Below are positions 1 through 5,896 of a DNA stretch of 5,896 nucleotides, one piece after another. The position numbers and the translations under genes were made by a program. This stretch comes from Endomicrobium sp. (GTDB lineage: Bacteria > Elusimicrobiota > Endomicrobiia > Endomicrobiales > Endomicrobiaceae), in the NCBI GenBank assembly GCA_031273885.1, contig JAISRA010000028.1:1-5896 (forward strand), given 5' to 3'. The notes under the pieces are model-generated. The model was given only the letters and a program-made list of their open reading frames with translations, made no database searches and was not told the DNA's origin. Within the stretch, counting starts at the first letter, position 1, and each line of letters begins with the position of its first letter.

Positions 1-1
1 G

Positions 2-427
2 TACGGCGAGGAATATAAGTCAAGACAAATTGCTACTGCAATTCTTCTGCGCAGGAAAAGAGGAATAATAAATACCGCAGCTGAGTTGAGGTCTATAGTT
101 TGCTCTGTTAAAAGATATAAAGGAAAAGTAAATCCTGCAACAAAGGTTTTCCAGGCTTTAAGAATTTTTGTGAACAATGAATTTGAGAATCTTGAAACTA
201 TGCTGTCTGTCGCTCCTGGATTATTAAGTTTTGGAGGCAGAATTGTAATAATAAGTTTTCATTCTTTAGAAGATAGAATTGTAAAGTACAATTTCAAGCA
301 AAATTCTGACAATCGTACATATAAAATACTTACAAAAAAAGTCGTTATGGCATCACAAGAAGAAATAAAAGTTAACACTAGAAGCAGAAGCGCAAAAATA
401 AGAGCGGCAGAGAAAATAAATGCATAA
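2..427 (+). CDS. rsmH: 16S rRNA (cytosine-1402-N4)-methyltransferase RsmH (MraW), C-terminal part, cut by the left window edge
   Basis: The reading frame is open from base 2 to a TAA at 425-427, giving 141 residues; the first half (roughly 160 residues, judged from the usual length near 300) lies left of the window. RsmH is a cytoplasmic SAM-dependent enzyme that N4-methylates C1402 of 16S rRNA, and its gene normally sits near the head of the dcw cluster. Visible family signatures, in fragment numbering, are YGEE at 1-4, NPATKVFQALRIFVN at 44-58, SFHSLEDRIVK at 85-95 and the C-terminal NTRSRSAKIRAAE at 125-137. The TTG at 86 is an internal Leu codon (Leu29 of the fragment), not the start, because the family match begins upstream of it. 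The last 8 nt overlap the ftsL-like gene. The visible part shows no frameshift or missing motif. The SAM-binding N-terminal domain cannot be assessed from this window. Confidence 0.96.
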   Translation, partial: YGEEYKSRQIATAILLRRKRGIINTAAELRSIVCSVKRYKGKVNPATKVFQALRIFVNNEFENLETMLSVAPGLLSFGGRIVIISFHSLEDRIVKYNFKQNSDNRTYKILTKKVVMASQEEIKVNTRSRSAKIRAAEKINA

Positions 428-671
428 ATCTTTTTTAGTAATTATATCCATAACTTTTAGTGTGTTTGTTTATTTTTGGCAACAAAATACTTCTATAAGA
501 TTTGCCTATAAGATAAGCAGTTTACAGGCAGATTACAATAAAATTAATGCAGAAAATGACATACTAAGATTAAAAATTAACTCTATACTCGCTCTTGATA
601 AAATGTATAAAATTGCAAGTGAAAAAGGTCTTTTACACCTTGATGAAAAATCTATAGTTTATATTAGTTAG
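420..671 (+). CDS. ftsL: FtsL-like cell division protein (small bitopic membrane protein)
   Basis: This 83-residue protein has a short N-terminal cytoplasmic stub (MHK), one hydrophobic segment at about residues 4-20, and a periplasmic helix at about 26-58 with coiled-coil-like spacing of hydrophobic residues. It ends in a stretch (LDKMYKIASEKGLLHLDE, about 59-76, then VYIS) that resembles the FtsL tail pattern of 'ERIEEIAREKLGL...P...VVY'. FtsL forms the FtsQLB subcomplex that recruits and activates FtsW/FtsI at the septum. Its primary sequence is poorly conserved, so the call rests on size, topology, tail pattern and position between rsmH and ftsI, which is the standard ftsL position. The ATG overlaps the end of rsmH by 8 nt and only a weak AGAG lies 7 nt upstream, which suggests translational coupling. 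ftsI follows after 12 nt. Confidence 0.85.
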   Translation: MHKSFLVIISITFSVFVYFWQQNTSIRFAYKISSLQADYNKINAENDILRLKINSILALDKMYKIASEKGLLHLDEKSIVYIS

Positions 672-683
672 GCTCATCCTGAA

Positions 684-2369
684 ATGATAAAAAACAATAA
701 GAAAAAAATTAACAGAAAGAATGTGCTGTTACTTATAGTGCTATTTATTTTTTTTCTTTTGTTTATAAAGCTTATATATGTGCAAATTTTCCTTCATGGA
801 AAAATAAATTGCGTCGTCGACAAAATGGTAAGTTGTAATGATATTGTTATGCCAAAACGAGGAGATATTGTAGATTCTAAAAGGAATATTCTTGCTACAA
901 GCGTGATACAACATATTATCTTTCTCGATCCCAAAATAATAAAGGATTTCAGTAAAATAAAATTTGTTTTGGCTCAAAATGGAATTAAAATTAAGGAAAA
1001 CAGTTTAAAGGATTTTGGGAATACGTCCTATGTACCTATAGCTTTCAATATTGATACAGAGGTCATTGATAAAATAAAAAACGAGAGATTAAAGGGGATT
1101 GGTTTTGAAAATAAATACGCAAGGCAGTACCCTGAAGGGAGATTACTTTCACACATTCTTGGAATAATCGGCAGTAATGGCAGAGGATTGGATGGAATTG
1201 AAAAAGTTTGCAATGACTCTCTTTCAGGCAACAGTATTATTACTAAAAGATTTAGAGATGGTCGAGGATATATAATATTACAAGATAAATTTATTGAACA
1301 TTCAAAGATGTGTGGGCAAAATGTCGAACTCACCATAGATAGAACTATACAATTCATAGCAGAGCAGGAACTCAAAAATGCTTTTGAAAAATACAAAGCG
1401 AAAAAAGCTATCTGTATTGTTCAAGATCCTAAATCAGGCAACATTCTTGCTATGGTTTCTCTTCCTGATTTTGATTCTTTAGGTAAAATTAAAGATATAG
1501 GAACTTTAAGAAACTTAGCTATAAGCGATATATATGAGCCTGGGTCAACTTTCAAAATTGTTACAGTCGCAGCAGCTTTAGAAACTGGCAAAGTAAAACT
1601 TTCAGACAACTTCTATTTAGAAAACGGTAAATTAAAAATTGCCGGGCATACAATAAAAGACGACCATAAGATAGAAGGCAATATATCGCTAAGCAAAGCT
1701 ATGGAGATGTCATCGAATATATGTATGATAAAAATTGCGCAAAAAATTGGTAAAGAAAAATTTTACGAATATATAAGAAAATTTGGATTTTATTCTTTGA
1801 CAGGCATTGATCTCCCGGGAGAAGAAAAAGGTCTTCTTATGGATGTAAAAAAATGGAACGCTTTAACTCTACCGACAATTTCCTTTGGACAGGGTATTGG
1901 AGTTACACCGTTGCAAATAATAAACGCCTTTTCTGCCATCGCAAATGATGGCATATTAAAAAAACCATATGTAATAAAAAAAATAGAAAAATTTGATTTT
2001 GAACCAAGGGATATAAGAAGAGTTGTTTCAGTCAAAACCGCTCAAGCAGTCAAACAAATGCTAAAAAACACTGTAGATTTAGGCACTGGTAAAAGTGCAA
2101 AAATTAACGGATATACAGTCGGCGGTAAAACAGGCACAGCTCAAAAGGTTGATTATACAATAAAAACTTATTCCACAAAACACTACATTGCTTCGTTTTG
2201 CGGAATGGTGCCGGCAATGAATCCTGAATTTGTATTGCTTGTCATTTTAGATGAACCAAAGGGTAGCAGTTATTATGCAGCTTCAGTCGTATCGCCTGTT
2301 TTTGCAAAGATTGCTCAAAGGATAGCAGAGTATCTTGGCATAGAGAAAGACGATATAAGTGAAAAGTAA
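684..2369 (+). CDS. ftsI: Peptidoglycan D,D-transpeptidase FtsI (class B penicillin-binding protein, PBP3-type)
   Basis: This 561-residue protein has a basic N-terminus (MIKNNKKKINRK) and a single membrane anchor at about residues 13-33. A periplasmic pedestal domain follows, with the class B motif PKRGDIVD (57-64) and RQYPEGRLLSHILGIIG followed by GRGLDGIE (147-173). The transpeptidase domain has all three active-site motifs: STFK with nucleophile Ser288 and Lys291, SSN at 343-345, and KTG at 482-484 (GGKTGTAQK). It cross-links septal peptidoglycan and is the target of beta-lactams. The length is normal for FtsI and there are no C-terminal PASTA repeats, unlike the sporulation or Gram-positive PBP2B/SpoVD type. 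Only a weak TTAGG-like Shine-Dalgarno precedes the ATG, by about 11 nt, so coupling to ftsL is likely. Position between ftsL and murE supports FtsI over an elongation PBP2. No lesion was seen. Confidence 0.96.
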   Translation: MIKNNKKKINRKNVLLLIVLFIFFLLFIKLIYVQIFLHGKINCVVDKMVSCNDIVMPKRGDIVDSKRNILATSVIQHIIFLDPKIIKDFSKIKFVLAQNGIKIKENSLKDFGNTSYVPIAFNIDTEVIDKIKNERLKGIGFENKYARQYPEGRLLSHILGIIGSNGRGLDGIEKVCNDSLSGNSIITKRFRDGRGYIILQDKFIEHSKMCGQNVELTIDRTIQFIAEQELKNAFEKYKAKKAICIVQDPKSGNILAMVSLPDFDSLGKIKDIGTLRNLAISDIYEPGSTFKIVTVAAALETGKVKLSDNFYLENGKLKIAGHTIKDDHKIEGNISLSKAMEMSSNICMIKIAQKIGKEKFYEYIRKFGFYSLTGIDLPGEEKGLLMDVKKWNALTLPTISFGQGIGVTPLQIINAFSAIANDGILKKPYVIKKIEKFDFEPRDIRRVVSVKTAQAVKQMLKNTVDLGTGKSAKINGYTVGGKTGTAQKVDYTIKTYSTKHYIASFCGMVPAMNPEFVLLVILDEPKGSSYYAASVVSPVFAKIAQRIAEYLGIEKDDISEK

Positions 2370-2540
2370 ATAAAAATAATATTTTTTGCGCATCACGTAA
2401 TCATAGTATGGTTGCTGAATGAAATAATTTCTTTATCAAAAATTGCTTATAATTTTTTTGTTCTAATTCTAAACAATAGGATTAATAAAATGATGTGTTC
2501 TGTTTTTTGTATTCTTTAAAAATATATACGATACGCTTTA

Positions 2541-2568
2541 TACAAATACTATTGAAAAATATTATAAT
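2541..2568 (+). promoter_or_regulatory. Candidate sigma70-type promoter upstream of murE
   Basis: An exact TATAAT -10 hexamer lies at 2563-2568. The best -35 partner at a 16-nt spacing is TACAAA (2541-2546), which matches TTGACA at only three positions. The expected transcription start near 2575 would give a leader of roughly 65-70 nt before murE. In DNA this AT-rich, TATAAT arises easily by chance, so the support is mainly the location in the only long spacer of the cluster. Confidence 0.35.
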
Positions 2569-2596
2569 CATAAAAATGAAATGTCTTGGCTTTTAT

Positions 2597-2625
2597 TTGA
2601 CCACTGTTTATATTTATTATTTATG
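2597..2625 (+). promoter_or_regulatory. Alternative candidate promoter close to murE
   Basis: TTGACC at 2597-2602 matches the -35 consensus at five of six positions. At a 17-nt spacing it is followed by TTTATG (2620-2625), which matches the -10 consensus at only three positions. Transcription would start about 10 nt before the murE ATG, overlapping the Shine-Dalgarno, which makes it less plausible than the upstream candidate unless the true -10 is shifted. Confidence 0.2.
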
Positions 2626-2633
2626 TATGCATC

Positions 2634-2637
2634 AGGA
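2634..2637 (+). promoter_or_regulatory. Shine-Dalgarno of murE
   Basis: AGGA at 2634-2637 sits 5 nt before the ATG at 2643. It supports that start and independent translation initiation of murE after the long spacer. Confidence 0.6.
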
Positions 2638-2642
2638 ATAAA

Positions 2643-4172
2643 ATGAAACTAAAAGAGTTATTCTCCAACTATAATGCTATTGTCATCGGCGACGGAAACA
2701 TTGACGTGGTAGACGTATCATACGATTCCAGAACAATCGGCAAAAATTATGCTTTTTTTGCACTGCCGGGCCATGCTACAAACGGTAGCAACTATATTGA
2801 CGAAGCTATAGAGAAAGGTGCGTCTGTAGTCATTACAACGAAAAAACACAGTACAACTACTGCTGTTCAGATCTTAGTTGATGATATTTTTAATTTTATG
2901 GCAGTCTTTTGTGCTAAATTTTATAATTATCCAGACAGAGAATTAAATATTATAGGTGTAACCGGCACAAATGGAAAAACTACAATCACGTATATGATTG
3001 AAAGTATTCTCACAAACATAGGCATAGAATGTGGAGTCATGGGCACTGTTAACTATAGGTATAAAGAAAAAGTTACAGATGCTCCAAATACGACACCACA
3101 ATCTTTAGATATTTACAAGACTATGAGAGATATGGCAGATCATAATGTAAAACATCTTGTTATGGAAGTATCTTCACATGCTTTAAGTTTAGGCAGGGTT
3201 TACGGAATAGATTTTGACGTCGCTGTTTTCACAAACTTAACGCAAGATCATTTAGACTTCCATAAAACTATGGATAATTATTTTGAATCTAAGTCTATGT
3301 TGTTTAAGATTCTTGGTACAGGAACAAAAAAGAACAAAAAATATGCTATAATTAACGTTGATGACATATATGGAAAAAAAATATCTGAGATGGGCATTAA
3401 CGCAGACAAAAAGCTTTATTCCGCAATTGAAAAAACTGTCGCAGATTTTAAAGCTGAAAATATTGAAGTTTCAACTAGTGGTAGTAAGTTTGATTTAGTT
3501 TTTAACAAGGAAAAAGCAAAAATAAAAATAAATCATATTGGGATGCACAACGTTTATAATGCTTTGGGAGCATTAGGGGTTGTTGTTTGTAACGGAATCT
3601 CTTTTGAAAAAGCTGTTGAGGGTTTAAATAATTCAAAACAGGCACCCGGTAGACTTGAAAGGATTAATATAAAACATCTTGGTTTTGATATAGTCATAGA
3701 TTATGCTCACGCTGATGATGCTCTAAAAAATGTTCTACAAACTCTAAAAAATATAAAATCTAAAAGAATTATTACGGTTTTTGGTTGTGGCGGAAACAGA
3801 GATAGAACAAAAAGACCTTTAATGGGTAAAGTTGCCGTCGAAATGAGCGATTTTGTTTTTGTTACGTCTGATAATCCAAGGACAGAAGATCCAAATAAAA
3901 TAATTTTAGATATCGAAGTCGGCATAAAAAGAATTTATAAAAATAACTACAAAGTTGTAGTTGATAGAGAGTTAGCAATAAAAGAAGCAATTATGATGGC
4001 AGATAAAGGCGATATCGTTCTAATTGCAGGCAAAGGGCACGAAGTTTATCAAATTATAAATACTGAAAAGATACACTTCAATGATATTGAAATTGCAAAA
4101 AAATATGTCAATTTAAAAGAACAAGAAAAAAATCTTCCAAAAGGCACTGAACAAAAGGAATTTAGATTTTAA
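2643..4172 (+). CDS. murE: UDP-N-acetylmuramoyl-L-alanyl-D-glutamate--2,6-diaminopimelate ligase (MurE)
   Basis: This 509-residue cytoplasmic Mur ligase adds the third amino acid to UDP-MurNAc-L-Ala-D-Glu using ATP. The N-terminal UDP-binding domain carries VSYDSRTI (25-32) and ALPG (40-43). The central ATPase domain has the P-loop GTNGKTT (108-114), MEVSSHAL (174-181), TNLTQDHLDFH (197-207) and YFESKSMLF (213-221), where Lys217 matches the carbamylated lysine. The C-terminal domain has DYAHADDAL (353-361), the DNPR motif (410-413) and GKGHE (463-467). DNPR is the known marker of meso-diaminopimelate specificity, as opposed to L-lysine enzymes, so DAP is the inferred substrate. The usual YAHTPD core reads YAHADD here. 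After the normal end of the fold there is a charged tail of about 18 residues. AGGA 5 nt before the ATG supports the start, and the stop overlaps the murF start by 1 nt. Confidence 0.97.
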   Translation: MKLKELFSNYNAIVIGDGNIDVVDVSYDSRTIGKNYAFFALPGHATNGSNYIDEAIEKGASVVITTKKHSTTTAVQILVDDIFNFMAVFCAKFYNYPDRELNIIGVTGTNGKTTITYMIESILTNIGIECGVMGTVNYRYKEKVTDAPNTTPQSLDIYKTMRDMADHNVKHLVMEVSSHALSLGRVYGIDFDVAVFTNLTQDHLDFHKTMDNYFESKSMLFKILGTGTKKNKKYAIINVDDIYGKKISEMGINADKKLYSAIEKTVADFKAENIEVSTSGSKFDLVFNKEKAKIKINHIGMHNVYNALGALGVVVCNGISFEKAVEGLNNSKQAPGRLERINIKHLGFDIVIDYAHADDALKNVLQTLKNIKSKRIITVFGCGGNRDRTKRPLMGKVAVEMSDFVFVTSDNPRTEDPNKIILDIEVGIKRIYKNNYKVVVDRELAIKEAIMMADKGDIVLIAGKGHEVYQIINTEKIHFNDIEIAKKYVNLKEQEKNLPKGTEQKEFRF

Positions 4173-5575
4173 TGGAAGATTTTTATCTTAAAGAACTTAT
4201 ACGCGCTATAAATGGAAATTTTATAACTGGTGATCCAAATCTTTTAAAACAAAATATTTCTATCGATTCTAGAACAATAAAAAAAGGTGATGTGTATTTT
4301 GCTATACAAGGCAGTCACTACGACGGTCATGACTTTATAAAAGAGGCAATTGACAAAGGCGCTTCTGCGGTAGTATATTCAAAGAATGATATTATTACTA
4401 GGACAAAATCTTTTTCAAAACCTCCTTCAATGATTAAAACGAACGATACTCTTGTCTCTCTAGGAAAACTTGCTAAAGCGTATAAATCAAAATTTCAAGA
4501 TATAAAAACAGTAGGTATTACAGGCTCAAATGGAAAAACTACTACAAAAGAAATATTGACTTCTATTTTTAGCAAAAGAGGAAAGACTCTTTCAAATAAG
4601 GGGAATTTTAATAATAGAATAGGGCTTCCTCTCTCTATATTTAATTTGACATTAGATATTGATTACGCTGTTTTTGAAATGGGAACATCGTTACACGGTG
4701 AAATTAAAATATTATCCGATATTGTAAAACCTGACATAGGCGTTATTACAAATATAGGATTTTCACATTTAAAAACTTTTATGTCTCCTAAAAGCGTATT
4801 TGAAGAAAAACAAGTATTATTTGATAATGTAAAAAAATGTGGCTTCATAGTTATAAATAAAGATGATAAATTTTTGAGAACAGTCTCAGAAGTTGCCAAT
4901 CGTCAAATTATCACGTTTGCTTTGGATACAAACGCAGATGTTTATGCAAAGAATATAGTACTGTGTTCAGATAAAACAAATTTCGAAATTTTTTATAAAA
5001 AAAAATCCGTTAAAAGTTCAATCCTTACAAAAGGCATATTTAATGTCGCAAATGCTTTGGCTGCCATATCTTGCGCAATTAGTTTTGATTTCTCCCTTGA
5101 AGAAATAAAGGAAGGAATAGAAACTTTTGTTCCTCCTAAAATGAGGATGGAAACAATTGTAACAAAAAACGGTGCTGTTTTGATAAATGACACCTATAAT
5201 GCAAATCCATCTTCGACAAGACAAGCAATACAAGCAGTTTTACAACTCTATACCGGTAAAAAGATAAATCTTATTCTAGGCGATATGCTTGAGCTTGGCG
5301 ATAAATCTGCAAAATATCATTTCGAACTTGGAAAATTTGTTAACAACCAAGACATACACTCTATTAATCTCTTTGGGGAAATGAGTTTTAATACAAAAAA
5401 AGCTATAGACTGTAAAAATATTTTTTATTCAAAAGACTCTGATGGTCTCTTGAAAAATCTTGAGAAAATTTCTGTTGACAAGGATTCTGTCTTTTTATTT
5501 AAAGCATCAAGAGGTATGAAACTAGAAGAGATTTTTACGAAATTCTATAATATTCTAGAAAAAAAGAGGCAGTGA
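4172..5575 (+). CDS. murF: UDP-N-acetylmuramoyl-tripeptide--D-alanyl-D-alanine ligase (MurF)
   Basis: This 467-residue protein has a normal length for MurF, which uses ATP to join D-Ala-D-Ala to UDP-MurNAc-tripeptide in the cytoplasm and so completes the pentapeptide. The N-terminal domain shows ISIDSRTIKKGDVYFAIQG (29-47). The ATPase domain has the P-loop GITGSNGKTTTKE (115-127), the MurF signature GNFNNRIGLPLS (144-155), FEMGTS (168-173) and TNIGFSHL (193-200). The C-terminal part has NDTYNANPSS (339-348), LGDMLELGD (369-377) and KASRGMKLE (444-452), all typical of MurF rather than MurC, MurD or MurE. Its ATG shares one base with the murE stop (TAATG), which implies translational coupling; AAGGA at 4155-4159 lies 12 nt upstream, a long spacing. 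A run of nine A's at 4997-5005 encodes Lys276-278 and leaves the frame intact. Confidence 0.97.
   Translation: MEDFYLKELIRAINGNFITGDPNLLKQNISIDSRTIKKGDVYFAIQGSHYDGHDFIKEAIDKGASAVVYSKNDIITRTKSFSKPPSMIKTNDTLVSLGKLAKAYKSKFQDIKTVGITGSNGKTTTKEILTSIFSKRGKTLSNKGNFNNRIGLPLSIFNLTLDIDYAVFEMGTSLHGEIKILSDIVKPDIGVITNIGFSHLKTFMSPKSVFEEKQVLFDNVKKCGFIVINKDDKFLRTVSEVANRQIITFALDTNADVYAKNIVLCSDKTNFEIFYKKKSVKSSILTKGIFNVANALAAISCAISFDFSLEEIKEGIETFVPPKMRMETIVTKNGAVLINDTYNANPSSTRQAIQAVLQLYTGKKINLILGDMLELGDKSAKYHFELGKFVNNQDIHSINLFGEMSFNTKKAIDCKNIFYSKDSDGLLKNLEKISVDKDSVFLFKASRGMKLEEIFTKFYNILEKKRQ
5564..5569 (+). promoter_or_regulatory. Shine-Dalgarno that fixes the mraY TTG start
   Basis: AAGAGG at 5564-5569, inside the last codons of murF, lies 7 nt before the TTG at 5577. 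There is no ATG in the mraY frame until codon 74, inside the conserved GTPTMGG motif, so the TTG is the best-supported start. Confidence 0.65.
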
Positions 5576-5576
5576 A

Positions 5577-5896
5577 TTGCTATATTATATTTTTTATCAT
5601 TTAAGCGATCTATTCACACCGTTTAACGTTTTCCAATATATAACTTTCAGAGCAGGCGGCGCAATATTAACAAGTCTTTTAATTTGTTTCATTGCAGGGT
5701 CATATATAATTAAATGGCTTACAAAATTTAAAATAAATCAAATAGTGAGAACCAATGGCCCCATAACGCATATAATAAAAAATGGTACTCCTACAATGGG
5801 CGGTCTAATAATATTGTTGTCAGTAATCGCGTCAACTCTTCTTTGGGCAAAACTTGATAATAGGTTTATTATATGGCTTTTAATAGGAACCTTTTG
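5577..5896 (+). CDS. mraY: Phospho-N-acetylmuramoyl-pentapeptide-transferase MraY, N-terminal part, cut by the right window edge
   Basis: MraY is a polytopic inner-membrane enzyme that transfers phospho-MurNAc-pentapeptide from UDP to undecaprenyl phosphate, forming lipid I. The window holds 106 codons plus two bases, about the first third of the usual 320-360 residues. The family pattern is clear: LFTPFNVFQYITFRAGGA (12-29), a first membrane helix at about 27-48, then QIVRTNGP (55-62), H65, K68 and GTPTMGG (70-76) in the cytoplasmic loop. A second helix spans about 75-91 and the start of a third appears from about 97. The catalytic aspartates lie beyond the window, so activity cannot be judged. 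I chose the TTG at 5577 because it follows the murF stop by 1 nt, has AAGAGG 7 nt upstream, and yields MLYY..., which lines up with the normal MraY N-terminus. It directly continues the murE-murF unit. Confidence 0.95.
   Translation, partial: MLYYIFYHLSDLFTPFNVFQYITFRAGGAILTSLLICFIAGSYIIKWLTKFKINQIVRTNGPITHIIKNGTPTMGGLIILLSVIASTLLWAKLDNRFIIWLLIGTF

Larger units (their letters stand above)
2370..2642 (+). other. AT-rich intergenic spacer between ftsI and murE, without a recognisable gene
   Basis: This 273-nt stretch is about 21% G+C by eye, clearly below the flanking genes. All forward frames are broken by frequent stops. The longest ATG-started frames I found are 10 codons (2490-2519, including stop) and 22 codons (2576-2641, including stop), neither with a recognisable product. 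It contains two exact TATAAT hexamers (2448-2453 and 2563-2568) and a TTGACC hexamer (2597-2602). There are AT-only inverted repeats at 2372-2386 and 2438-2457, the second running into seven T's. No GC-rich hairpin, tRNA or riboswitch-like conserved core was seen. The other gene junctions here overlap or are separated by 1-12 nt, so this spacer is the only real break and probably holds the regulatory DNA for murE-murF-mraY. Confidence 0.8.

Noticed and set aside
86..427. Short stand-alone gene starting at TTG 86
   Set aside because: The RsmH match continues upstream of base 86 to the window edge, so this is the 3' part of rsmH rather than a separate or truncated gene.
1028..1396. 122-codon open frame on the minus strand inside ftsI
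   Set aside because: It is antisense to a strongly conserved gene, has no recognisable motif, and fits a shadow frame. The same applies to the other minus-strand frames within ftsI, murE and murF.
2372..2386. AAAAAT-AAT-ATTTTT palindrome just after the ftsI stop
   Set aside because: The stem is six A-T pairs with a 3-nt loop and has no GC-rich stem, so it is too weak for an intrinsic terminator.
2437..2460. AT-only inverted repeat (AAAAATT at 2438-2444, AATTTTT at 2451-2457) running into T's, terminator-like
   Set aside because: The 7-bp stem contains no G-C pair and would be very unstable. Such patterns are expected in about 20% G+C DNA, so I do not call a terminator.
1..5896. A novel defence, mobile or biosynthetic system
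   Set aside because: Every substantial frame belongs to a well-known dcw gene in canonical order. No repeats, att sites, transposase, or unexplained large ORF were found.

Overview
This is an AT-rich window (about 30% G+C by eye) that holds a segment of a bacterial division and cell wall (dcw/mra) cluster, with every gene on the + strand. The order is rsmH (3' end only), ftsL, ftsI, a 273-nt spacer, murE, murF, mraY (5' end only). This is the textbook dcw order, so most of the content is conserved housekeeping. I found no CRISPR, transposon, phage, toxin-antitoxin, tRNA or rRNA signal, and no convincing new system.

Organism: the MurE DNPR motif points to a meso-diaminopimelate peptidoglycan. 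Together with a PASTA-free FtsI and a short FtsL, this suggests a Gram-negative-type, low-GC bacterium. A low-GC Elusimicrobiota (Endomicrobium-like) lineage would fit the composition and gene order. That is a guess from general resemblance, not demonstrated here, and other AT-rich DAP-type phyla are not excluded.

Layout: bases 2-671 carry the end of the 16S rRNA methyltransferase RsmH, overlapped by 8 nt by a small FtsL-like divisome protein. Bases 684-2369 encode the divisome transpeptidase FtsI (PBP3) with all three penicillin-binding motifs. Bases 2370-2642 are non-coding, about 21% G+C, and contain promoter-like elements but no recognisable gene. Bases 2643-5575 encode MurE and MurF, which overlap by 1 nt (TAATG). 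MraY starts at a TTG at 5577 behind a good Shine-Dalgarno and runs off the right edge.

How the genes work together: MurE and MurF add the third residue and then D-Ala-D-Ala to the UDP-MurNAc peptide in the cytoplasm. MraY moves the finished pentapeptide onto undecaprenyl phosphate to make lipid I. After later steps outside this window, FtsI cross-links the product at the septum, with FtsL as part of the FtsQLB complex that controls it. The one structural oddity is the long AT-rich spacer in an otherwise overlapping or near-abutting operon. It may give murE-murF-mraY its own promoter or mark decayed sequence.
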